Below, in pieces: positions 33,843-41,727 of a stretch of DNA of 64,000 bases. The notes under the pieces were generated by a model, which made no database searches, was not told the origin of the DNA, and saw only the letters and a list, made by a program, of their open reading frames with translations. Source of the stretch: JAZDFP01 sp043801445 (GTDB taxonomy: Bacteria > Planctomycetota > MHYJ01 > JACQXL01); the NCBI GenBank assembly GCA_043801445.1, contig JAZDMB010000032.1, positions 1-64,000 on the forward strand. Reading direction: 5' to 3'. The translations under genes and the position numbers were made by a program. Position 1 is the first letter of the stretch. Every line of letters starts with the position of its first letter.

Positions 33843-36767
33843 ATGATGCGTTATTATTTTTATATCTTAATTATCTTGGTTGTTTTGGGCCAAGCAGGTT
33901 CTCTTTTTGCCGTTCCGGCGTGTCCCACCCCGTTTACCGGCAAACAGCCGGACGGAAAAGAATTTAAAATACACCTCAAAGGTGATGAATGGACAAACTG
34001 GACAGAAACAGAGGATGGCTATCCTATAATTATTAACAAAAACACGAGGTTCTGGGAATACGGAAAGATTGGGGTATCAAAAAAGCTGTCTCCAACCGGC
34101 CAAATCGTTGGAAAAGACGCGCCGGTCGGGATAAACAAAATATCGGCAAAAGATTTACCTGCCCGACTGGATATCCGGTCAGGCGGGCCCGGAAAAGGTT
34201 TCAGGACGCCTCGCCCGAACGCCGGAGGCGGGCAGGCTGGCGCTTCTTCTCCGACTTCTGAATCACCTCAATCCGCTCCGCTGAATATTATTGGCACACG
34301 CAAACTCCTGGTGATTTTAGTCGGTTTTGCTGATAAAAGTTTAACTACTACTGAAACAAGTTGGGTTGACAGGATTTTTGGAGCAACAAACAGCGCAAAG
34401 AAATACTATGATGAAGTTTCCTACAATCAATTTAACCTTGCTCCGGCTGAAGAAACATATGGCACAATAAATAACGGTATCGTTGTGGTAACTTTGACAT
34501 CCAATCATCCCAATACCGGAGAGGACACAGACACCCGAAATCAGCAACTTACCAAAGATGCGATTATAGCGGCTGACCCTTATGTCAATTTTGCGTCCTT
34601 TGATAGTAATAGCGATGGAACAATTACAACAAATGAACTGAATGTTATGATTATTGCCGCAGGTTATGAAACGGCTTATTCTACTTCATCCACGCCTTCA
34701 GTGTGGGCGCATAAATGGGCTATTGACGACATTACCGCTCCTATAGTGGATGGAAAAACCGTAGGTGCTTATCCGGGTGGTTATACTCAATTCGGTGAAT
34801 TACATGGCACATCAGTTACTAACCATCAGGCAACCATCGGGGTTATTATCCATGAATTTGCCCATGACTGCGGCAACGTCACTACTTACTTAGGATTACC
34901 TGACTTCTATGACACTGACAGTACCTCATACGGTATTGGATACTGGGATTCTATGGCGTCTGGTATGTGGCTACCTACCACAGGAAGTTATCAGGGCGAC
35001 ACGCCTTCTCATTTCAGCGCATGGTGTAAATGGTATTCAGGATGGGTTACACCAACCCGGATTACTGTTTCTACAAATGGTGTTTCTTTCCCGCAAGTTG
35101 AAACAGCCACCGGAGCAGACCACGGAATTAAACAGATTTTGAGTAATCCAAACGGACCGGAAATTGGCGGCACCGGTGAATATTTCCTGATTGAAAACAG
35201 GCAGAAAACCGGTTATGATGCTGGCCTCCCAGCTGCGGGCATTCTGATATGGCATATTGATGAAACACAAAATGATAATGATACAGAGACGCGAAAACTT
35301 GTAGATTTAGAGGAAGCGGATGGTCTAACCCAGCTTGATAATAAAATTAGTAAAGGAGACGCAGGCGACCCTTATCCGGCAACAACTACTAACAGAACAT
35401 TCAATTATACTTCTAATCCAAATAGCAGACTTTATAGCGGCTCGGATAGTAATATGAGCGTTACAAATATCAGTGATTCCGGCGCAACAATGACAGCAGA
35501 TATTAACAATAGCAATACAGACCAACCACCGGTACTGACGTCGCCTGGGAATAAGAGTGTTGGCGAAAATGCCTTATTAACTTTTACGTTATCAGCCAGT
35601 GACCCGGATGGTGATACAATCAGTTATTCTATGGCAGGCACGCCGACCGGCTCAACCCTGAATTCCACGACGGGCGCATTTTCATGGACGCCAAACTACT
35701 TCCAATCAGGCGTTTATGCAATGACCTTTACCGCCACGGCAAATAGCTTATCAGACTCCGAACCGATAAATATCACGGTAAATAATGTCGACCGGCCTCC
35801 GGCATTAACCTCGCCGGGTAATAAAAGCATCGATGAAAATCAGGTGTTAACCTTTACGCTATCCGCGACCGACCCGGATGGCGATACAATCAGTTATTCT
35901 ATGGCAGGCACACCGACCGGCTCAACCCTCAATTCCTTGACAGGCGTATTTTCCTGGACGCCGAATTACTTCCAATCAGGCGTTTATCCGGTGACCTTTA
36001 CCGCCACGGCAAATAGTTTATCAGACTCCAAATCGATAACCATCACGGTAAATAATATCGACCGGTCTCCGGCATTAACCTCGCCGGGCAATAAAAGTAT
36101 CGATGAAAATCAGGTGTTGACCTTTACGCTATCCGCAACTGACCCGGATGGCGATACAATCAGTTATTCTATGGCAGGCACGCCGACCGGAACGACCTTG
36201 AATTCTGCTACCGGTATCTTCAACTGGACGCCGGATTATACCCAGATAGGCATTTACAGTATTACTTTCACGGCAACATCCAATGTTTTATCTGATTCCA
36301 AAACCATAACCGTAACAGTATTACTGATACCGCCGGCTAACCTCACAGCTACCGCTATTTCATCTTATGCGATAAGACTCAACTGGACAGATACATCAAT
36401 TAACGAAACCGGATTTAAGATAGAACGCAGTCCTGACAATATTACCTTCACTCAAATTTCTATGGTCGGCTCCAATATAACCTCTACTCTTGATACAAAT
36501 CTTTCTGCTGAGACTGATTATTATTACCGTATAAAAGCTTATAATAGTACGGGTAATTCCGACTATTCTAATGTAGTTTCGGCGACGACATTTGCTCTGA
36601 TTTCAGCCGGTTCCAGCGGTAAAGGCAGCCACAAGGCATTTTCTAAATGCGGTTGTTTGGGAATAGAACCATTATTAATTCTATTTCTTATCAGCCTGTT
36701 GGGAATCCGTAAATCGTTCAAGAAAAATAGTAGCCACGAAGACACAAAGGCACTAAGAAGAAAGTAA
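33843..36767 (+). CDS. secreted M6-family metalloprotease with Ig-like repeats and FN3
   Basis: 974 residues. A signal peptide (1-23) is followed by an N-terminal propeptide-like domain, then the M6 catalytic domain with zinc site HEFAHDCG (~339-346) and downstream LPDFYD. Residues ~560-830 hold three nearly identical ~90-residue cadherin/Ig-like modules (each with FTLSAxDPDGDTISYSMAGT), then one fibronectin type III domain (~832-925). The tail CGCLGIEPLLILFLISLLGI plus basic residues resembles a sorting or anchor signal. The final residues SHEDTKALRRK are encoded by the dispersed repeat at 36733. The Pro/Gly/Arg-rich linker ~105-140 is made of GC-rich palindromes. It probably degrades external protein. 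Confidence 0.88.
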   Translation: MMRYYFYILIILVVLGQAGSLFAVPACPTPFTGKQPDGKEFKIHLKGDEWTNWTETEDGYPIIINKNTRFWEYGKIGVSKKLSPTGQIVGKDAPVGINKISAKDLPARLDIRSGGPGKGFRTPRPNAGGGQAGASSPTSESPQSAPLNIIGTRKLLVILVGFADKSLTTTETSWVDRIFGATNSAKKYYDEVSYNQFNLAPAEETYGTINNGIVVVTLTSNHPNTGEDTDTRNQQLTKDAIIAADPYVNFASFDSNSDGTITTNELNVMIIAAGYETAYSTSSTPSVWAHKWAIDDITAPIVDGKTVGAYPGGYTQFGELHGTSVTNHQATIGVIIHEFAHDCGNVTTYLGLPDFYDTDSTSYGIGYWDSMASGMWLPTTGSYQGDTPSHFSAWCKWYSGWVTPTRITVSTNGVSFPQVETATGADHGIKQILSNPNGPEIGGTGEYFLIENRQKTGYDAGLPAAGILIWHIDETQNDNDTETRKLVDLEEADGLTQLDNKISKGDAGDPYPATTTNRTFNYTSNPNSRLYSGSDSNMSVTNISDSGATMTADINNSNTDQPPVLTSPGNKSVGENALLTFTLSASDPDGDTISYSMAGTPTGSTLNSTTGAFSWTPNYFQSGVYAMTFTATANSLSDSEPINITVNNVDRPPALTSPGNKSIDENQVLTFTLSATDPDGDTISYSMAGTPTGSTLNSLTGVFSWTPNYFQSGVYPVTFTATANSLSDSKSITITVNNIDRSPALTSPGNKSIDENQVLTFTLSATDPDGDTISYSMAGTPTGTTLNSATGIFNWTPDYTQIGIYSITFTATSNVLSDSKTITVTVLLIPPANLTATAISSYAIRLNWTDTSINETGFKIERSPDNITFTQISMVGSNITSTLDTNLSAETDYYYRIKAYNSTGNSDYSNVVSATTFALISAGSSGKGSHKAFSKCGCLGIEPLLILFLISLLGIRKSFKKNSSHEDTKALRRK
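34158..34242. repeat. two GC-rich palindromes inside the M6 protease gene
   Basis: 34158-34188 (CCTGCCCGACTGG ... CCGGTCAGGCGGGC) and 34207-34242 (CGCCTCGCCC ... GAGGCGGGCAGG) are imperfect inverted repeats. They encode a low-complexity linker between the propeptide-like and catalytic domains. The same core sequence CCTGCCCGACTGG recurs outside genes (37886-37913). Confidence 0.6.
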
Positions 36768-36795
36768 CGGATTTTTTCTTTCATATCTTTGTGGC
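36733..36795. repeat. CACNAAGN hairpin overlapping the protease 3' end
   Basis: The left arm 36733-36760 starts GCCACGAAGACACAAAGG and pairs with TCTTTGTGGC at 36786-36795. The protease stop codon (36765-36767) lies inside the hairpin. Confidence 0.75.
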
Positions 36796-36860
36796 AAATT
36801 AATATAATTTCCGATACTATTAAGGAAAATCTTTACCCTTAAAGACACAAAGGGAATAAT

Positions 36861-37253
36861 ATGAACTTTGAACCATTATCAGATAGAGAAGAAGAAATAG
36901 GAAGCAAAGTTATTGATTCCGCTTATATCATCCATAAAACTCTTGGCGCCGGTTTATTGGAAAAGGTTTATGAAGTATGCTTTTGCCATGAACTTTCTAA
37001 GAGGGGGCTATCATATAAAAGACAAGTAGATATACCGATAGTTTACGATGGAATAACTTTTGATGAAGGTTTAAGATTAGACGTACTTATTGAAAATTTA
37101 GTAATCTGTGAACTTAAAGCGGTAGATGAAACAAATCCGGTATGGGAAGCGCAACTATTAAGTCATTTGAAACTTATGAAAAAACGATTGGGTTTCTTGA
37201 TAAACTTTAATGTTCCCGTTATCAAAGACGGTATTAAACGAATAATATTATAG
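36861..37253 (+). CDS. GxxExxY family protein
   Basis: 130 residues. The family motif is GLLEKVY (~36-42), and LRLDVLIENLVICELKAV (~75-92) gives the D...ExK pattern of PD-(D/E)xK nuclease-like folds. The family is widespread in Planctomycetes and other environmental bacteria, but I know of no established role. The gene is bounded by CACNAAGN-type inverted arms: 36733-36760 and CCCTTAAAGACACAAAGGG (36836-36854) on the left, and 37259-37286 directly after the stop codon on the right. The next gene, apt, begins 34 bp beyond the right arm. Nuclease activity or a role in moving the repeats is speculation. Confidence 0.88.
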   Translation: MNFEPLSDREEEIGSKVIDSAYIIHKTLGAGLLEKVYEVCFCHELSKRGLSYKRQVDIPIVYDGITFDEGLRLDVLIENLVICELKAVDETNPVWEAQLLSHLKLMKKRLGFLINFNVPVIKDGIKRIIL

Positions 37254-37258
37254 ATGTA

Positions 37259-37286
37259 TTTCTTTGTGTCTTGGTGCCTTTGTGGC
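37259..37286. repeat. right CACNAAGN arm flanking the GxxExxY gene
   Basis: The reverse complement begins GCCACAAAGGCACCAAGAC and matches the left arm at 36733-36760 at 22 of 27 positions. All five differences fall at every fourth base, the variable N positions of CACNAAGN. It starts five bases after the GxxExxY stop codon region. Confidence 0.75.
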
Positions 37287-37320
37287 TAAATTTTATCTTT
37301 ACAAAAGAAAGGTAAAGAGT

Positions 37321-37875
37321 ATGAATACAAATATGTCGCATCCGATAACCAATAAAGAAGAACGGCTCTTTAAGGGTTATGTCAAGGAAGTGCCGGATTT
37401 CCCTAAGAAAGGAATCCTATTCAGGGATATAACACCATTGCTGAGCGACTCGAAAATATTCAAGAAGGTAATCCATAAAATGTGCCAACCCGTAGATGCC
37501 AAGTTGGTTGACCGGGTCGCCGGGATAGAATCAAGAGGATTTATATTGGGCGGCGCAATGGCATTAAATTGGGATGTCGGATTTGTCCCGATAAGAAAAG
37601 CAGGCAAACTCCCTTGCGCTACCTACAAAGAAAGTTACGGTTTAGAGTACGGGAAAGCCGTAATTGAAATCCATCGGGACGCATTTACTCCCAAACAGAA
37701 TGTTATATTAGTGGATGATGTCCTAGCTACAGGCGGGACAGCCAGAGCGGCTTGTAAGCTGATTGAGAAATGCGGAGCCAAAGTCGTAGCCTGTATCTTT
37801 TTAATCGAATTGACGGGCTTGAAAGGAATCCGAAAACTGGACAAATATAACGTATTCAGTCTGTTGAAATATTAA
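37321..37875 (+). CDS. apt: adenine phosphoribosyltransferase
   Basis: 184 residues. Salvages adenine to AMP using PRPP. The PRPP-binding motif is VILVDDVLATGGTA (~134-147); earlier blocks are VPDFPKKGILFRDITPLL (~24-41) and AGIESRGFILGGAMA (~62-76), both typical of Apt. I use the ATG at 37321 preceded by AAAGGTAAAGAG. An in-frame upstream start at 37264 would translate the flanking repeat (MCLGAFVAKF) and is rejected. The gene stands alone. Confidence 0.95.
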   Translation: MNTNMSHPITNKEERLFKGYVKEVPDFPKKGILFRDITPLLSDSKIFKKVIHKMCQPVDAKLVDRVAGIESRGFILGGAMALNWDVGFVPIRKAGKLPCATYKESYGLEYGKAVIEIHRDAFTPKQNVILVDDVLATGGTARAACKLIEKCGAKVVACIFLIELTGLKGIRKLDKYNVFSLLKY

Positions 37876-37885
37876 GTTGAATCCG

Positions 37886-38167
37886 CCAAACTTGCCCGAC
37901 TGGCAGGCGGGTCTGCGGTAAACCGTATTGTAAACTTTCACCACAAAGGCACAAAGAACACAAAGTATTTTTCTCTCTGCGTCTCTGCGGTGAACCTACC
38001 CGACTCGTCAGGCAGGTTGTCCCACGGGGTAGTTACACTCATTTTATTCAGATAGGACTTGACTTTTATAAAAGTTATTGGTATTTATAAGAAAACTTCG
38101 TAACCGCTGATTTGGCGGATTAGGCTGATATTATTAATCTTAATCCGTTTAATCTGCATAATCCGCG
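37886..38167. repeat. cluster of three palindromic repeats downstream of apt
   Basis: This 323-bp gap has no gene. It holds a GC-rich palindrome (37886-37913, CTTGCCCGACTGGCAGGCGGG), a CACNAAGN hairpin (37937-37994, TTCACCACAAAG ... CTGCGGTGAA), a further CCCGACTCGTCAGG stretch, and a larger imperfect palindrome (38104-38167, CCGCTGATTTGG ... ATAATCCGCGG). The phrase AAGAAAACTTCGTAAC just before the last also precedes the hairpin at 33300. Confidence 0.65.
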
Positions 38168-38198
38168 GTTTCTTTTATACTTTTCTATACTCTAAAAT

Positions 38199-38690
38199 AT
38201 GTTTTACGAAGATGTCTTCAGGGCATTGAACAAGGCAAGAGTTAAATATTTAGTGGCAGGCGGTTTCGGTGTTGTATTACACGGTTTCCCCCGCTTCACC
38301 GCAGATTTAGACCTGATTATCCATCTGGAAGAAAAGAATATTGATAGATTCTTTGAGACGGTTGCGAAATTAGGCTACCGTCCCCGGCTGCCTGTTACCA
38401 AAGAAGACTTTAAGAATAAACATAAAAGAACAGAATGGATAAAAACCAGGAATATAACGGTCTTTTCGTTCTTCCATTCCAAGAAACCGATGGAGACCAT
38501 AGATTTGTTCGTGAAAGAGCCAATCAAATTTGAGGTAATGGCAAAAGACGCCGAGAAGATTAAGGTAAAAGGTATTACTATCCCAACACTATCTATAAAA
38601 CACCTGATACGATTGAAGAAGAAAGCCGGCAGGCCGGAAGACCTTATTGATATAGCAAACCTGAAAGTAATACAAAAGGGTAATCAGTAA
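38199..38690 (+). CDS. nucleotidyltransferase-fold protein (AbiEii/DUF6036-like)
   Basis: 163 residues. The N-terminus VKYLVAGGFGVVLHGFPRFTADLDLII has the GG...DLD pattern of minimal nucleotidyltransferases (Gly-Gly helix and paired metal-binding Asp). A third acidic residue may be in METIDLFV (~106-113). The C-terminus IPTLSIKHLIRLKKKAGRPEDLIDIANL is typical of AbiEii/DUF6036 toxins and of related uncharacterised proteins. Its stop overlaps the next ATG (TAATG). It is probably one half of a two-gene toxin-antitoxin-like module; the activity is inferred from fold only. Confidence 0.8.
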   Translation: MFYEDVFRALNKARVKYLVAGGFGVVLHGFPRFTADLDLIIHLEEKNIDRFFETVAKLGYRPRLPVTKEDFKNKHKRTEWIKTRNITVFSFFHSKKPMETIDLFVKEPIKFEVMAKDAEKIKVKGITIPTLSIKHLIRLKKKAGRPEDLIDIANLKVIQKGNQ

Positions 38691-38968
38691 TGGCAAAAAA
38701 ATGTCTCCGCCAAAGGCGGATCTGCCTCTGGCACAGGGTTGCAGGAAAAAGACTGCATCCGACTAATAAAATCAAACCCAACGAACATCTAAAGGAATAC
38801 CTCAAAACCACGCCATTACAACGGCTTGAATGGCTGGAGCAAGCCAACAAATTCGTCTATGAAAACCACCTGGCAAAGATAGGAACCAAACCCGCCCGAA
38901 CCTGCCCGAATGACCATTCGGTCGGGCGGGCGACCATAGGGTCGGGCAGGCACGAAACCAAGAATTAA
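38690..38968 (+). CDS. small partner of the nucleotidyltransferase, flanked by repeat-derived ends
   Basis: 92 residues. The core (~28-66) EHLKEYLKTTPLQRLEWLEQ ... FVYENHLAKIG resembles the short partner proteins often found with such nucleotidyltransferases. Both ends are translated from GC-rich palindromes: residues ~5-20 from TCCGCCAAAGGCGGATCTGCC, and the last ~25 from a doubled CCCGCCCGAAC...GGTCGGGCGGGC element (38889-38952). The first codon overlaps the upstream stop, so translation is coupled. Whether the repeat-encoded ends are tolerated additions or signs of decay is open. Confidence 0.6.
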   Translation: MAKKCLRQRRICLWHRVAGKRLHPTNKIKPNEHLKEYLKTTPLQRLEWLEQANKFVYENHLAKIGTKPARTCPNDHSVGRATIGSGRHETKN

Positions 38969-39150
38969 CCACAAGATTAGCACCAGATTTTCACGAGATT
39001 TCTCTGGTGCCAATCTGCCTGCCTACTTGGTATAATCTGTGGTTTATTTCTTTCTTGTATTCATGTCCTCTTTATAAAATTATCCGTGTTCATCTGCGTT
39101 AATCTGTGTCCTATATTTCTCTGCGTCCTTTGCGCCTCTGCGGTTAAATT
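38967..39150. repeat. palindromic repeats of the CACAGATT type
   Basis: 38967-39043 is an imperfect inverted repeat opening AACCACAAGATTAGCACCAG and closing ATAATCTGTGGTT, with an inner CACCAG/CTGGTG pair. It is followed by the right half of a mixed repeat (TTATCCGTGTTCATCTGCG, then CTCTGCGTCCTTTGCG). No gene is visible between 38969 and 39294 apart from the fragment described at 39183. Confidence 0.6.
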
Positions 39151-39182
39151 ATACTACCTACTTCATACTTTATACTACATAC

Positions 39183-39211
39183 TTCTCTATCCCCTCAGCA
39201 CGACCACCTGT
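39183..39211 (-). pseudogene. remnant of the 3' end of a paralogue of the adjacent repeat protein
   Basis: On the minus strand it reads GQVVVLRG followed by a TAG stop, with the same CTGAGGGGATAG end as the intact gene at 39295 (FEVVVLRG, then TAG). Only about 30 bases remain. A 12-bp inverted repeat begins immediately after it. Confidence 0.5.
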
Positions 39212-39286
39212 CCCGTTAGAAGCAACCAAATTGCTGTAGAGACGAATGAAATTATATCACATATTGAAAGCGAGGCTTCTAACGGG
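39212..39286. repeat. 75-bp element with 12-bp perfect inverted ends
   Basis: CCCGTTAGAAGC (39212-39223) and GCTTCTAACGGG (39275-39286) are perfect inverted copies around a 51-base AT-rich centre. The element separates the gene remnant at 39183 from the intact gene, so it may have arisen by insertion or by recombination between two copies. Confidence 0.6.
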
Positions 39287-39294
39287 CTGAGAAG

Positions 39295-40242
39295 CTATCC
39301 CCTCAGGACTACTACCTCAAATGTATTATCCGCTATAGCCGGTTGGTTCAGCAGGATTGAAATCCCTGTCCCTTGCGGTAGCCCCGGTAACAGGAATAGT
39401 TGTCTAATCAACTGGTCTTGATTCACAGGTATAGAGTAACCCAAAATCACACCGCCATTCAAATCAGGGTCACCCAAAGGCGGATATAGTCCGCCTACCT
39501 GTAATGCCGGAATCGTGATACTGATAACCTTGTAGGATAATTTGGTTTTCGTCACCGCGCCGTTCTGGATTTTTTCCGTTGACACACTGTCTACTGCCAA
39601 CTGACTACTGCCTACTGCGCCAGCCCCAATTTCATCTGTAGCCACCGGAGGCACCAATGGTCTTGATACACCGCCACCACCCGGAGCAATCCACTCAAAT
39701 CTTTCCTGTGCCTGATTGTAAGAAGGGACTTCGCCATTAGCCGGAGCATCGATTGCCCTGATATGTCTTGGCTCAACCGACCCGTTAATAATCTCCAGAT
39801 AGCCCACCGAATTAGAAGCCAGTTTTACTTTAGTCACTGAGTTAGTGGCAAGTTTATCGGCAGTAACAGCGCTTGCCTTTATCTTATCCGCAGTAATCGC
39901 GTTATTCTGGATTTTAGTTTCGGAAACCGCATTATCGGCAATTTCCACAGTTGCAACGGGCGGGGTCAAAGGTCTGCCCAGAACCCCATCACTGATTTTG
40001 TCTTTAGTGATAGTTCCGTCTGCGATTTTAATGCCCGTGATTGCACCGTCAATAATCTTGCTTGTAGATATTGAACGGTCAGCAATCTTCTCGCCCGTAA
40101 CCTGCTTATCAGCAATCTTATCAGTCTTAACTGCCCCATCCTTGATTTTGTTAGTCGTAACCGAATTATCAGCCAGTTTGGATTCGGTTACCGCATAAGA
40201 TGCGATGTTTGGGGTTTTGACTTCATTTGGTTTTAATGACAT
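39295..40242 (-). CDS. fibre-like protein of short repeats, accessory module
   Basis: 315 residues. Residues ~10-160 are short repeats of about 10 residues on the pattern VTxxKIADGAI (for example TGEKIADRSI). Similar repeats occur in phage tail fibres and bacterial surface fibres, where they form elongated beta-rich shafts. A Pro/Gly linker (~185-205) leads to a C-terminal domain of ~100 residues ending VVVLRG. There is no signal peptide. A strong AAAAGGAG site precedes the ATG. It is the last gene of a minus-strand module downstream of the 22-bp array. A structural or receptor-binding role is inference. Confidence 0.65.
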   Translation of the reverse strand: MSLKPNEVKTPNIASYAVTESKLADNSVTTNKIKDGAVKTDKIADKQVTGEKIADRSISTSKIIDGAITGIKIADGTITKDKISDGVLGRPLTPPVATVEIADNAVSETKIQNNAITADKIKASAVTADKLATNSVTKVKLASNSVGYLEIINGSVEPRHIRAIDAPANGEVPSYNQAQERFEWIAPGGGGVSRPLVPPVATDEIGAGAVGSSQLAVDSVSTEKIQNGAVTKTKLSYKVISITIPALQVGGLYPPLGDPDLNGGVILGYSIPVNQDQLIRQLFLLPGLPQGTGISILLNQPAIADNTFEVVVLRG

Positions 40243-40334
40243 ATAAATCTCCTTTTAGAGCCAGTTAGAATCCCGCTTTAGCGGGATGAGTTACAGGCTC
40301 TTATCCCGATGAGCATAGCGACATCGGGGTCTTT

Positions 40335-40361
40335 GCCACAAAGCACACAAAGGACACAAAG
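40335..40361. repeat. single CACNAAGN-type arm
   Basis: GCCACAAAGCACACAAAGG and continuing to ACACAAAG, here with a 9-base period. The opposite arm is absent; TATAATCTGTGGC at about 40434-40446 is from the CACAGATT family. It lies between two genes of the accessory module, next to CCCGCTTTAGCGGGA and CCCGATG...CATCGGGG palindromes (40271-40329). Confidence 0.6.
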
Positions 40362-40445
40362 TTAAGTGTTTTATTATGCTTCGTAGTTTATTTACTACAG
40401 CGTAGGGGCGGTTTTACCCGCCCCCACAATCTGTATAATCTGTGG

Positions 40446-41249
40446 CTACACCGTTGACACCTGGATTTCCAGGAACATCTTACTATCCACCAGAATGTAG
40501 TCGCAATGACTATCTCCGCCTGTAGTGAATGGCTCATATGTTACGGAATCCTGCAAGCCCTTGATTATCGCATTAATGGCGTCGTTCTCTTTGGCAAAAG
40601 CCGCCGCAAGCATTTTGCTATCAAGGATAATCACGCCGCTTTTGGTCAGTTGCTGTGCCAGAGCCACCTTTAGGGCAGTTCTGGTATCAACCGTTGTGAC
40701 TTGCGCCACATTGACCGGACCGCCTGATATGACTATATCAGCTCCGCGGATATGACCCTCCGCAGTCGGCTCATCAGTCAGCCAGAGCGGAGCAATGCCG
40801 GACACCGATTTACCGATGGTTTTTTCCCCGGTAAAGGGCAATGACCGTTTTGCTACCCTGCTGACATACAGGTCAACCGCATTATCAACGCTTTCCTTGT
40901 AGCGTTTGCCGATTTCGCCGTCAATCTCCTCAAATGCCCGAAGCAACTTGGCTTCGTATTTATTGAAGGTGTTTAGGACGTTCTCGGCCTGGGTATTGAC
41001 GATGTCATTCCGGGACTTACCGCTTCGTGACCTGAAGGTGGCAGACGGGAACGGTGCATAACCTTCACTGGATGGTCCGCCCAGTTTAAGTTTGTAAGCC
41101 ATTTCGTCCGGTATGATAAGTTTCCGTTTCATATCAATTACCTCTGCCTTGTTCTTCAGACCGTCACGCCAGCCGTTGCTCATATGTTCCGGGATTGTGG
41201 TTAAATCCAGCGGCACGAACAACCTCACTTTACTTACTATTGTTGACAT
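40446..41249 (-). CDS. hypothetical protein of the accessory module, 267 aa
   Basis: I do not recognise this protein. It is soluble, with a charged helical middle (~75-135, NTQAENVLNTFNKYEAKLLR...) followed by a mixed alpha/beta C-terminal half (GVIILDSKMLAAAF; ILVDSKMFLEIQVSTV). There is no signal peptide or membrane segment. The ATG at 41249 is preceded by GGGGGTGA six bases upstream; an in-frame GTG at 41258 is less likely. Its neighbours, a fibre-like protein and a small helix-turn-helix-like protein, suggest a phage-derived or particle-like module, but no capsid or other structural motif can be claimed. Confidence 0.6.
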   Translation of the reverse strand: MSTIVSKVRLFVPLDLTTIPEHMSNGWRDGLKNKAEVIDMKRKLIIPDEMAYKLKLGGPSSEGYAPFPSATFRSRSGKSRNDIVNTQAENVLNTFNKYEAKLLRAFEEIDGEIGKRYKESVDNAVDLYVSRVAKRSLPFTGEKTIGKSVSGIAPLWLTDEPTAEGHIRGADIVISGGPVNVAQVTTVDTRTALKVALAQQLTKSGVIILDSKMLAAAFAKENDAINAIIKGLQDSVTYEPFTTGGDSHCDYILVDSKMFLEIQVSTV

Positions 41250-41295
41250 TTTTCTCACCCCCTTTTCTTGTCTGTTAAAGTTTTACAATGGTTAA

Positions 41296-41404
41296 CCCGC
41301 CTGACTGGCGCCAGTCGGGCAGGTGCGCGCATCGTTTGGTTTGTTTCACCACAAAGAACACAAAGGTCACAAAGAATTTCTCTGTGTGCTCTGTGTCTCT
41401 GTGG
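41296..41404. repeat. GC-rich palindrome followed by a CACNAAGN hairpin
   Basis: 41296-41323 is a GC-rich palindrome (CCCGCCTGACTGGCGCCAGTCGGGCAGG in outline). 41346-41404 is a hairpin with arms CACCACAAAGAACACAAAGG and CTCTGTGTCTCTGTGGC. Together they fill the gap between two genes of the module. Confidence 0.8.
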
Positions 41405-41410
41405 CAAAGA

Positions 41411-41710
41411 TTACTTGCTGAGCCAGTGTCTGAGTTTCCTGATTCCAATTGCATAGAGTTCCAAGACCCTGTTTGTGCTGATACCCACAGCCAGTGCGGT
41501 GTAATTAACCGAGCGCCTGTAAGAGGCAATCTCCATAACTACTTCCGCCTCTATTTGGCTCACGATTCCGCCTTCTACTGCTTCTAAAAGAGTGGACGAA
41601 CCCATATAGTTCCGAAGTTCCTTGTTTGTCTCTGGAACAGCGGGCGGAATGGCTGGCTCCGCTTCCGGGGCGGGCATCACTGCACCTGCCCTAATGATTT
41701 CTTCTAACAT
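41411..41710 (-). CDS. small protein with sigma-region-4-like C-terminus
   Basis: 99 residues. A Pro/Ala-rich N-terminal stretch (~10-28) precedes a helical domain. The end, TALAVGISTNRVLELYAIGIRKLRHWLSK in outline, has the spacing of a helix-turn-helix like those in sigma region 4 or small phage regulators. The start is the ATG at 41710 with GGAG eight bases upstream; a longer frame to 41812 would translate the repeat at 41728-41780 and is rejected. It is the gene closest to the 22-bp array, so it is the first candidate for an array-binding protein; that is inference. Confidence 0.6.
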   Translation of the reverse strand: MLEEIIRAGAVMPAPEAEPAIPPAVPETNKELRNYMGSSTLLEAVEGGIVSQIEAEVVMEIASYRRSVNYTALAVGISTNRVLELYAIGIRKLRHWLSK

Positions 41711-41727
41711 GGTTTTTCTCCATCTCT

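Noticed and set aside
37264..37320. N-terminal extension of Apt
   Set aside because: It translates the dispersed repeat; the ATG at 37321 has a better ribosome-binding site and matches the family start.
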